Shown here one piece after another: positions 43,879 through 62,000 of a stretch of 64,000 nucleotides of DNA. The stretch is from the NCBI RefSeq assembly GCF_900089585.1, contig NZ_FLRH01000003.1, positions 3,982,501 through 4,046,500 of the forward strand, read 5' to 3'. This stretch comes from Micromonospora sediminicola. GTDB lineage: Bacteria; Actinomycetota; Actinomycetes; Mycobacteriales; Micromonosporaceae. The notes under the pieces are model-generated. The model made no database searches. It was not told the DNA's origin and saw only the letters and a list, made by a program, of their open reading frames with translations. The position numbers were made by a program, and so were the translations under genes. Numbering within the stretch: position 1 is the stretch's first letter; each line of letters begins with the position of its first letter.

Positions 43879-43896
43879 GCCCCCGCGATAGGGGGC
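43879..43896 (-). terminator. Small hairpin between PKS-A and exporter
   Basis: gccccc / gggggc form a 6-bp stem around gcgata, 26 bp after the PKS-A stop. It is probably an attenuating or partial terminator at most. A TAGGGG motif on the plus strand follows immediately. Confidence 0.3.
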
Positions 43897-43921
43897 GTTA
43901 GGGGCAGCCCAAGGGGCGGTG

Positions 43922-46900
43922 TCACAGACCCCGTTCCGCGAGCCAGCCGTCCACGGTCACGGCGAGTTCCGGGCCGCGTTCGCCGACCATGGTGAAGTGG
44001 TCGCCGGCCGCGTCCCGCGTCTCGTGCGGGTACGGCCACACCGACCGCCATCCGTCCGGTTCCCCGGTCCACTCCCCCAGCGGCTCGCTGGCCCGCACCA
44101 GCAATGTGGCGGCGGACATCGGCGCGGGCCGCCAGTCGAGGAACAGCGGCAGGTAGCCGGCCCAGGCGGTGGCCCGGTGGTCGTCCATCGGGGTGTACGC
44201 GCTGTCCCGCTCGACCATCCCGTCGAGCAGCTGCGACGTCCAGCCGCCGAGCACCTCGCTGCCGGGCGGGTAGGTGTCCATCAGCACCACCGCGGCCGGG
44301 GCGCGGCCCTGCCGGTCCAGCTCGGCGGCGAGCAGGTTGGCCACCATCGCGCCGCCGGAGTGCCCGGCGAGGACGAACGCGCCGGGGCCGACGGCGCGCA
44401 GCACGGTGTCCGCGTGCACCCGCAGCAGCGCGTCGAGGTCGGCGGGCAGTTCCTCGCCGACCCCGAAGCCGGGGTTGGGCAACGCCCACACGTTGCGCCG
44501 GCCGCGCATGCCGGCGGCCAGGCGGGCGTACTCGTGCGCCCCGGACAGCAGCGACATCGTGCAGCAGCAGACGACGGGGGTGGCGGGACCCTCGGCGAGA
44601 CGCAGGATCCCGGCCGGGCGGGTCAGCTCGGCCGGGGAGGTGAAGCTGGGCCGGAACTGGGCCAGCTTGACCAGCAGTTCGGCGTAGCCGGCGGCGTCGG
44701 CGCGCGCCTTGGGCTGGCGGAACAGCCCGCCGAGCAGGCCACCGGCCCCCTCCGGGGTGGCGGCGTCGGCGGGCGCGGCGCCGGCCCCGTCGCCGAGGAT
44801 CAGGCCGAGCAAGTGCCCGGCCAGCGCGTCCGGGGTGGGGTGGTCGAAGAGCAGCGTGGCGGACAGCTCCACGCCGGTCTCCTGGCGCAGCGCGTCGCGC
44901 AGCTCGAGCGCGGTCAGCGAGTCGAAGCCCAGTTCCAGGAAGTCGCGGTCCGGCTCGACCGCGCCCGGCCCGGCGTGCCCGAGCACGGTGGCCGCCTGCG
45001 CCCGGACCAGGTCCAGCAGGATCGGCAGCCGGTCGCCGGCGGGCACGGCGGCCAACCGGTCCCGCAACGCCCGCGCCGGGTCGGACGGTCCGGCGGCGGG
45101 CGCGGCCGCGTCCGTCCCGGCGACGGCGTCGGACACGCCACGCAGCAGCGGGGCCGGCCGCACCGCGGTGAACGCGGGCACGAACGCGGGCCAGTCGATG
45201 TCGGCGACGGCGATCTCGTCCCGCCCGCCGTCGGTGCCGAGGTGGGCGTTCCCGCCGACGGTGAGCAGGTCGCCGCCGCCGTCGGTGTCGGGGTCGCCGT
45301 TCCGGCCGGCGGCGACGCGGGCCAGCGCGTCGAGCGCGGTCTCCGGGTCCAGCGGGCGGACACCCCGCCGGCGCAGCTGCTCCGGGTCGGCGGTCTCGCC
45401 GCTCCACGGCGCCCAGGCCACCGTCGTGGCCGGCCGCCCCCCGGCGCGGCGGCGGGCGGCCAGCGCGGCGAGCCCGGCGCCGGTGGCCGCGGCCACCGCC
45501 GCGCCACCGCCGCCCCAGGTGGCGGCCGTGGAGACGAAGACCAGGAACTCGTCGACCGCGTGGCCGGCGCACGCGGCGTCGAGCCGGGCCACCGCGGCCA
45601 GCTGCGCGCCGACCCGGTCGGCCACCCGGTGCGGGTCGGCCGCCGCGACCGGCTCGCCGGCCCCGCCGGCGTCGGCCACGTGCAGCACGGTACGCACCGG
45701 CGTGCCGGCCGCGGCCAGCCGCTCCAGCGCGGCGGGCAGCGCCTCGACGCCGTCCACGACGGTCACGTCGACCCCGGTCGGCGCGTCGGTGTCGGGCACC
45801 GCCGGGCCGACCAGCAGCAGGTGGGTCGCGCCCGCGTCGGCGAGCCGGGGCAGCAGGTGCGCGCGACGCACCGGGGCGTCGCCGTGCACGAGCACCGCGC
45901 CGTCCGGCCGCCAGGGCCGCTCGGGAGCGGCCGGGGCGCGTTCCAGGCGACGGGCGCGCAGCCCGCCGGCTCGCACGGCGAGCTGGTCCTCGGCGCCGTC
46001 ACCGGCGACCACCCGGGCCAGCAGGGCGAGATCGGAGCCTGGGGTGGCCGGGGCCGGGTCGGCGGCGGTCGCCTCGGCGCCGGCGGGCAGGTCGAGCAGG
46101 CCGCCCCAGAGGCGGGGGTGTTCCAGCGCCAGCACCCGGCCGAGGCCCCAGACGGTCGCGGCGGCGGGGTCGGGCGCCGGGTCACCGGCGCCGGTGGCGA
46201 CCGCGCCCCGGGTGACGCACCACAGCGGAGCGGTGACGCCGGCCTCGGTCAGCGCCCGCACCACGGCGATCGTGCCGGCGAGGGCGTCCGTGCCGGGCGC
46301 CGTGGACATGGCGCCGTCGCCGGCGGCGCCGGCCGAGGTGACGCCGTCACCGGCAGCGCCGGCCGAGGTGACGCCGTCGCCAGCAACGCCGGCCGAGGCG
46401 GCGCCGTCACCGGCAGCGCCGGTCGGAGTGGCCAGGAGGACCACCCGGGTCGGTGTGACCTCGACGAGCCGGTCGCGCAGCGCGGCACCCGGGTCGGCGC
46501 CGGCCGGCACCGGCACCGGGTCGAGGCCCTCGGCGCGTACCGCCTCGGTCACCGCCGTCAGCAGGTCGCCGGGTGGGCCGACGACCAGGCACGGCCCGCC
46601 CGGGGGGACGCCGGTCGGCGGGTCGGCCGGGGTCCAGCCGATCCGGTAACGCAGTCCGTCGAGGGTGGCCGCGCGACGGCGGCGGTCGCGGTAGCCGGAC
46701 AGGGCGGGCAGCAGCTCCTCGAGCGCACCGGCGGCGTCGTCGTCGAGCCCGAGCAGGGCGGCCAGCGCGGCCGGGTCACCCCGGTCGGCGGCGGCCCAGA
46801 ACTCGCCGTCGGCCGGGTCGGCGGGGCGCGGCGCCAGGTCGAACCGGATCGGGTCGGGCCAGAACCGCTCGTGCTGGAACGCGTACGTGGGCAGGTCGAC

Positions 46901-49639
46901 CCGGGTGGCGTCGGTGTCGGCGAACAGCGCCGGCCAGCGTACGCCGGCGCCGCGCAGGTCCACGGCGGCGACCGCGGCGAGCAGGGCGGCCGGCTCGGAC
47001 ATCTCGCGGCGGGCCGCCGGCACGAACGCGGCCGGCTCGACGTCGGGCAGGCACTCGCGGGCCAGGGCGGTGAGCGCCGCGTCCGGGCCGAGGTCCAGGT
47101 AGGTGCCGGTCCCGGCGGCGGCCAGGGTGGCCACGGCGGGTTGGAACCGTACGGTGTCCCGGACGTGCTCCACCCAGTAGCAGGGGTCGGTGGCCTGCGC
47201 GGCGGTGAGCGGTTCGCCGGTGCGGTCGGAGACGATCGGCACGGTCGGCGGGTGCCAGGTGAGCTTCTCCGCGACCACCCGGAACTCGGCCAGCACGTCG
47301 TCCATCCGGGCGGAGTGGAAGGCGTGGCCGACCCGCAACCGGCGGGTCCGCCGGCCGCGCGCGGCGAGCTGTTCGCCGGCGGCGAGTACGGCGTCCTCGT
47401 CGCCGGAGAGCACCACCGACTCGGGACCGTTCACCGCGGCCAGGGCCACCCGGTGGTCGAGCAGCGGCGCCACCTCGGCGGCGGACGCGCGGACCGCGAG
47501 CATCGCCCCGCCGGCCGGCAGCGCCTGCATGAGCCGGGCCCGGGCGGCGACCAGGGTGGCCGCGTCCGGCAGCGACAGCACGCCGGCGACGTGCGCGGCG
47601 GCCAGCTCACCGACCGAGTGGCCGAGCAGGTGGGCCGGGCGTACGCCCCACGCGGTGACCAGCCGGTACGCGGCGACCTGGTAGGCGAAGAGCGCGGGTT
47701 GGGTGAACTCGGTGCGGTCGAGCAGCGTCGCCTCGGCGGTGTCCGGGCCGGCGAAGACCACCTCGCGCAGCGGGCGGCTCAGGTGCCGGTCGAGTTCGGC
47801 GGCCACCTCGTCGAACGCGGCGGCGAAGGCCGGGAACCGGCGGTGCAGGTCGGCGCCCATCCCGGGTCGCTGGGCGCCCTGGCCGGGGAAGAGGACGGCG
47901 AGCTTGCCGGCGGGCCGGGCCACGCCGCGCACCACGCCGGGGGCGGGCCGGTCCTCGGCGACCGCGCGCAGGCCGGCGCGCAGCGCCGCCGCGTCGTCGC
48001 CGGTGACCGCGGCCCGGTGTGGCAGCGCCGCCCGGGTGGTGAGCAGCGAGTACGCCACGTCGGCCGGGCGCAGGTCGGGGTGGGCGGCGAGGTGGTCCAG
48101 CAGTCGCCGGGCCTGTCCGGCGAGGGCCGGCGCGGAGCGGGCGGACACCAGCCATGGTGCGGGCGGCGCGGTGTGGGCGCCGTCGGGGCGGACCTGGCCG
48201 GCGTGGGTGGCGGAGCCTCCCGGTCCGGCGTCGGCCGGTGCCGCCGGCGCGTCCGGGGGCGCCTGTTCCAGGACCGCGTGGGCGTTGGTGCCGCTGACGC
48301 CGAACGCGGAGACGCCGGCCCGGCGGGGCCGGTCGGTCGCCGGCCACGGGCGGGCGTCGGTCAGCAGCTCCACCGCGCCGGCGGACCAGTCGACGTGCGG
48401 GGTGGGCCGGTCGACGTGCAGGGTGGCCGGGAGCCGGCCGTGCCGCATGGCGAGGACCATCTTGATGATGCCGGCGACGCCGGCGGCGGCCTGGGTGTGG
48501 CCGATGTTCGACTTGACCGAGCCGAGCAGCAGCGGCGTGTCCCGGTCCTGCCCGTACGTGGCCAGCAGCGCCTGGGCCTCGATCGGGTCGCCGAGCGTGG
48601 TGCCGGTGCCGTGCGCCTCCACCACGTCCACCTCGGCGGCGGTGAGCCCGGCGTTGGCCAGCGCGGCCCGGATGACCCGGCGTTGGGCGGGCCCGTTGGG
48701 CGCGGTGAGTCCGCTGCTGGCGCCGTCCTGGTTGACCGCGGTGCCGCGCACCACGGCGAGCACGGGGTGGCCGTGGCGGCGGGCGTCGGAGAGCCGTTCG
48801 ACCAGCAGCATGCCGACGCCCTCGGACCAGCCGGTGCCGTCGGCGGCGGCGGCGAACGACTTGCACCGCCCGTCGGTGGACAGGCCACGCTGGCGGGAGA
48901 ACTCGACGAACACGGTCGGGGTGGCCATCACGGACACCCCGCCGGCCAGCGCGAGGGTGCACTCCCCCAGCCGCAGCGCCTGGCAGGCCAGGTGCAGCGC
49001 GACCAGGGACGACGAGCAGGCGGTGTCCACGGTGACCGCCGGCCCTTCCAGGCCCAGCGCGTACGCGATCCGGCCGCTGGCCACGGCGGCGGCGCTGCCG
49101 GTGCCGAGGTAGCCCTCGACGCCGCCGCCGACGCCGGTGAGCAGCGCGGCGTAGTCGCCCTGGCTGCTGGTGGCCGCGTAGACGCCGGTGGGCGCGCCAC
49201 GCAGCCCGGTCGGGTCGACGCCGGCGGACTCGAACGCCTCCCACGCGGTCTCCAGCAGCAGCCGCTGCTGCGGGTCCATGGCGAGGGCCTCGCGCGGGCT
49301 GATGCCGAAGAACGCCGGGTCGAAGTGGCCGGCATCGGGCAGGAAGCCGCCGTCGCGGACGTAGGAGGTGCCGCGGCTGGTCGGGTCGGTGTCGTAGAGC
49401 GCGTCGAGGTCCCAGCCCCGGTCGGCGGGGAACGGGGCCATCGCGTCGCGGCCGGCGTCGACCAGCTCCCAGAGCTGGTCGGGCGAGCGCACGCCGCCGG
49501 GGAACCGGCAGCTCATCCCGATGATCGCCACCGGTTCGGTGAGGCGGTCGGTGAGGTGCTGGTTCTGCTGCCGGAGTTTCTGGTTGTCCAGCAGGGACGC
49601 GCGCAACGCGCCCACCACCTCGTCCAGCGAGACGCTCAT
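43922..49639 (-). CDS. Type I polyketide synthase, terminal module with thioesterase (PKS-A)
   Basis: The 1905-residue protein reads docking helix (1-30), KS (35-460; Cys208, His343, His381), AT (580-870; GHSVGE at 673-678 and HAFH at 772-775, the malonyl-CoA signature), a ketoreductase-like region (about 1000-1450), ACP (Ser1574 in LGFDSL) and type I TE (Ser1761 in GHSGG, Asp1788, His1881). The KR has lost its NADPH glycine loop (GDAPVRRA in place of GGTGALG), and Ala and Gly stand at the catalytic Tyr and Asn positions. It should be inactive, leaving a 3-oxo group. No DH or ER. ATG at 49639 follows gggagg, 25 bp after PKS-B. Confidence 0.93.
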   Translation of the reverse strand: MSVSLDEVVGALRASLLDNQKLRQQNQHLTDRLTEPVAIIGMSCRFPGGVRSPDQLWELVDAGRDAMAPFPADRGWDLDALYDTDPTSRGTSYVRDGGFLPDAGHFDPAFFGISPREALAMDPQQRLLLETAWEAFESAGVDPTGLRGAPTGVYAATSSQGDYAALLTGVGGGVEGYLGTGSAAAVASGRIAYALGLEGPAVTVDTACSSSLVALHLACQALRLGECTLALAGGVSVMATPTVFVEFSRQRGLSTDGRCKSFAAAADGTGWSEGVGMLLVERLSDARRHGHPVLAVVRGTAVNQDGASSGLTAPNGPAQRRVIRAALANAGLTAAEVDVVEAHGTGTTLGDPIEAQALLATYGQDRDTPLLLGSVKSNIGHTQAAAGVAGIIKMVLAMRHGRLPATLHVDRPTPHVDWSAGAVELLTDARPWPATDRPRRAGVSAFGVSGTNAHAVLEQAPPDAPAAPADAGPGGSATHAGQVRPDGAHTAPPAPWLVSARSAPALAGQARRLLDHLAAHPDLRPADVAYSLLTTRAALPHRAAVTGDDAAALRAGLRAVAEDRPAPGVVRGVARPAGKLAVLFPGQGAQRPGMGADLHRRFPAFAAAFDEVAAELDRHLSRPLREVVFAGPDTAEATLLDRTEFTQPALFAYQVAAYRLVTAWGVRPAHLLGHSVGELAAAHVAGVLSLPDAATLVAARARLMQALPAGGAMLAVRASAAEVAPLLDHRVALAAVNGPESVVLSGDEDAVLAAGEQLAARGRRTRRLRVGHAFHSARMDDVLAEFRVVAEKLTWHPPTVPIVSDRTGEPLTAAQATDPCYWVEHVRDTVRFQPAVATLAAAGTGTYLDLGPDAALTALARECLPDVEPAAFVPAARREMSEPAALLAAVAAVDLRGAGVRWPALFADTDATRVDLPTYAFQHERFWPDPIRFDLAPRPADPADGEFWAAADRGDPAALAALLGLDDDAAGALEELLPALSGYRDRRRRAATLDGLRYRIGWTPADPPTGVPPGGPCLVVGPPGDLLTAVTEAVRAEGLDPVPVPAGADPGAALRDRLVEVTPTRVVLLATPTGAAGDGAASAGVAGDGVTSAGAAGDGVTSAGAAGDGAMSTAPGTDALAGTIAVVRALTEAGVTAPLWCVTRGAVATGAGDPAPDPAAATVWGLGRVLALEHPRLWGGLLDLPAGAEATAADPAPATPGSDLALLARVVAGDGAEDQLAVRAGGLRARRLERAPAAPERPWRPDGAVLVHGDAPVRRAHLLPRLADAGATHLLLVGPAVPDTDAPTGVDVTVVDGVEALPAALERLAAAGTPVRTVLHVADAGGAGEPVAAADPHRVADRVGAQLAAVARLDAACAGHAVDEFLVFVSTAATWGGGGAAVAAATGAGLAALAARRRAGGRPATTVAWAPWSGETADPEQLRRRGVRPLDPETALDALARVAAGRNGDPDTDGGGDLLTVGGNAHLGTDGGRDEIAVADIDWPAFVPAFTAVRPAPLLRGVSDAVAGTDAAAPAAGPSDPARALRDRLAAVPAGDRLPILLDLVRAQAATVLGHAGPGAVEPDRDFLELGFDSLTALELRDALRQETGVELSATLLFDHPTPDALAGHLLGLILGDGAGAAPADAATPEGAGGLLGGLFRQPKARADAAGYAELLVKLAQFRPSFTSPAELTRPAGILRLAEGPATPVVCCCTMSLLSGAHEYARLAAGMRGRRNVWALPNPGFGVGEELPADLDALLRVHADTVLRAVGPGAFVLAGHSGGAMVANLLAAELDRQGRAPAAVVLMDTYPPGSEVLGGWTSQLLDGMVERDSAYTPMDDHRATAWAGYLPLFLDWRPAPMSAATLLVRASEPLGEWTGEPDGWRSVWPYPHETRDAAGDHFTMVGERGPELAVTVDGWLAERGL
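46311..46430. repeat. Four tandem 30-bp repeats inside PKS-A
   Basis: Four imperfect 30-bp units (46311-46340, 46341-46370, 46371-46400, 46401-46430) encode repeats of about ten residues of the form AGDGVTSAGA (1075-1114) in the structural part of the dead KR. Unit length is a multiple of three, so expansion or contraction keeps frame. Confidence 0.85.
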
Positions 49640-49664
49640 CGGGGCCTCCCTGCCGCCGGCCGGG

Positions 49665-59024
<9,360 letters not shown>

Positions 59025-59068
59025 CGGGTGCCGCTTCCTCGCAGGGGACGGGGAGTGAGCCGGTGCGG

Positions 59069-62000
59069 TCAGGACAGACCGAGGTCGCGGTCCACCATGG
59101 CGAACAGCTCGTCGTCGGTGGCGTCGCCGAGGTGCCGGCCGAGGTCGTCGCCGCCGCCGCCCTGCCCGAGACGGGTGAGCATGGCCTGGAGGCGGACGGT
59201 GGCGCGGACCCGGGCGGCCTCGTCCCGGGCCACCACGTCGAGCCCGTCGGCGATCCGGTCGAGGTCGTCGAGCAGCGCGGTGGGGGTGGCCACGTCGTCC
59301 TGGGCGACCTCGGCGTAGAGGTACTCGGCGAGCGTGGTCGGCGTCGGGTAGTCGAAGACCAGGGTGACCGGCAGCGCCACCCCGGTGGCCAGGCCGAGCC
59401 GGTTGCGCAGCTCGACCGCGGTGACCGAGTCGAAGCCCAGTTCGCGGAACGCCCGGTGCTCGTCCACCGACTCCCCGGACGGGTAGTTGAGCACGGCCGC
59501 GACCTGTCCCCGGACGAGGGCCAGCAGCACGGCCATCCGGTCGGCGGCGGGCAGCCCGGCGAGTCGGTCGTGCAGCGACTCCGGGCCGTCGGGGGTCTCG
59601 CCGCCGGTGGCGCGTTCGGCGGCGCGCAACCGGCGGACGTCGGGCAGGTCGTTGATCAGCGGTCCGGGCCGGGTGGCGGTGAACGCGACGGAGAACCGCT
59701 CCCAGGCGATGTCGGCGACGGTGAGGAACGCCTCGCCGTGGTCCACGGCCTGGTGCAGCGCGGCGATCGCGGCCTCCGGCGGCATCTCGGGTACGCCGTG
59801 CCGGTGCAGCAGCTCGCCGAACGGCCCTTCGGCCATGCCGCCGCCGGCCCAGGCGCCCCAGGCGATGGAGGTGCCGGGGAGGCCGAGGCCGCGCCGGTGC
59901 TGGGCGAGCGCGTCGAGGAACGCGTTGCTGGGGGCGTAGTTGCCGACGCCGGAGCTGCCCACCGAGCCGGCGAAGGAGGAGAACATGACGAACGCGGCGA
60001 GGTCGAGGTCGAGGGTCAGCTCGTGCAGGTGGTAGGCGACGTCGACCTTGGCGGCGAGGACGCGTTCGATCTGGTCGACGCGGAGCTCGTTGATGAGCGC
60101 GTCGTCCAGCACCGCGCTGGCGTGCACCACCACCCGCAGCGGACGGTCGGCGGGGATGTCGTCGATCAGCGCGGCCAGGGCGTCCCGGTCGGCGGCGTCG
60201 CAGGCGACCACGCTGGCGGTGGCGCCGAGCGCGGTCAGCTCCTCGACGAGCTGCGCGGCGCCGGGTGCGGCCGGGCCGCGCCGGCTGGCCACGACGATGT
60301 TCTCCACGCCGCTGCGGGCCAGCCAGCGGGCGGCGTGTCCGCCGAGGGCGCCGGTGCCGCCGGTGACCAGGGCGGTGCCGGAGGGCTGCCACGGGTGCGC
60401 GGGTCGGCTGTCGCCGAGCGGGACCCGGGTGAGTCGGCGGCCGAGCAGGCCGGCGGGGCGTACCGCGATCTGGTCCTCCTCGCCGGCGGCGGTGAGCGCC
60501 GCGACCAGCAGGCCGGCGCTGCGCTCGTCGATCGCCTCGGGCAGGTCGACCAGGCCGCCCCAGCGCTGCGGGTGTTCCAGTGCGGCGACCCGGCCGAAGC
60601 CCCAGACCATGGCCTGACCGGGCGAGCGGAGCAGGTCGGCCCGGCCGACCGAGACGGCGCCGGAGGTGACCGCCCACATGGGGGCGGCGAGGCCGATGTC
60701 GCCGAGCGCCTGGACCAGCGCGACGGTGGCGGCGAAGCCACCGGGTACGGACGGGTGCATCGGGTGGACCAGCTCGTCGAACGCGAGCAGCGACACCACT
60801 CCGGTCACCTCGGCCGGTGTGGCGTCGGCGCCGGTGGTGATCGCCTCGCGCAGCAGTTTGGCGAACAGGTCGCGGTCGGCGTCGGTGGTGCTGACCGGCA
60901 CCGGGACGACGGTGGCGCCGGCGGCGGCGATCGCCTCCACGCTCGCGTCCTGCCACGGTTCGACGATGTCGCCGGTGGGCAGCACGACCAGCCAGGTGCC
61001 GGCCATGCCGCGGTTGGTGATGCCGGTGAGCGGCTTCCACGTGTCCTGGTAGCGCCAGCTGTCGATGTCGGACTGGCGGCGTCGCTGCCGGCGCCAGCGG
61101 TGCAGCAGGGGCAGCGCCGGGGCGAGCGCGTCGAGCGCCGTCCCGGCGGGGGTGTCCTCGCCGGCGACCACCTCGGCGAGGGCGGGCAGGTCGTCGCGTT
61201 CCACGGCCGCCCAGAAGCCGCTGTCGTCCGGCCCGGTGCTCTGGTCGGGCGGCAGGGCCGCGAGGTCGGGTCCACCGCTGCCGTCGAACCAGAACCGCTG
61301 GTGGTCGAAGGCGTAGCTGGGCAGGTCGACGGTGGTCGTCTCGGGCAGCACGCGGGTGAGGTCGACGGGCAGGCCGACGGTGTGCGCGGTGGCCAGGTTG
61401 GTCAGCAGCCGGGTCGGGTCGTCGTCGCCTCGACGCAGCGTGGACAGCACGTGGCCGGTGGTGGCGGTGTCGTCGAGGATCGCGGTGACCGGCATCGCCA
61501 GCACCGGATGCGGGGAGATCTCCACGAACGTGCTGTGCCCCGCGCCGATCGCGGTCCGCACGGCGGTGTCGAAGCGGACGGTGCGGCGCAGGTTGTCGTA
61601 CCAGTAGTCGGCCGTCATGGTGGCCGGGTCCACCCAGTCCCCGGTCAACGTCGACACCAGACGGGTGTGGCCTTGCTGCGGGGCGACGTCGGCCAGGTCG
61701 GCGCGCAACCGCTGGGCGACGTCCTCCACGGCGGCGGAGTGCGAGGCGTAGTCCACCGGGATCAACCGCGCCCGCACCTCGTCGGCCTGACAGGCCGCCA
61801 CGAAGTCGGCCACGGCCTGCGGCGGACCGGACACCACCACCGTCGACGGGCCGTTCACCGCCGCGACCCCGACCCCGGCGAACCCGGGCAGACGGGCGGT
61901 CACCTCGTCGGCCGGCAGATCCACCGACGCCATCGTCCCGGTCCCCCGCAGCGCGGCGAGCGCCCGGGACCGCAGGGCCACCGCGCGGGCCGCGTCGTCG

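Noticed and set aside
46311..46430. Possible CRISPR array
   Set aside because: Units are contiguous with no spacers and lie in frame inside a PKS gene.
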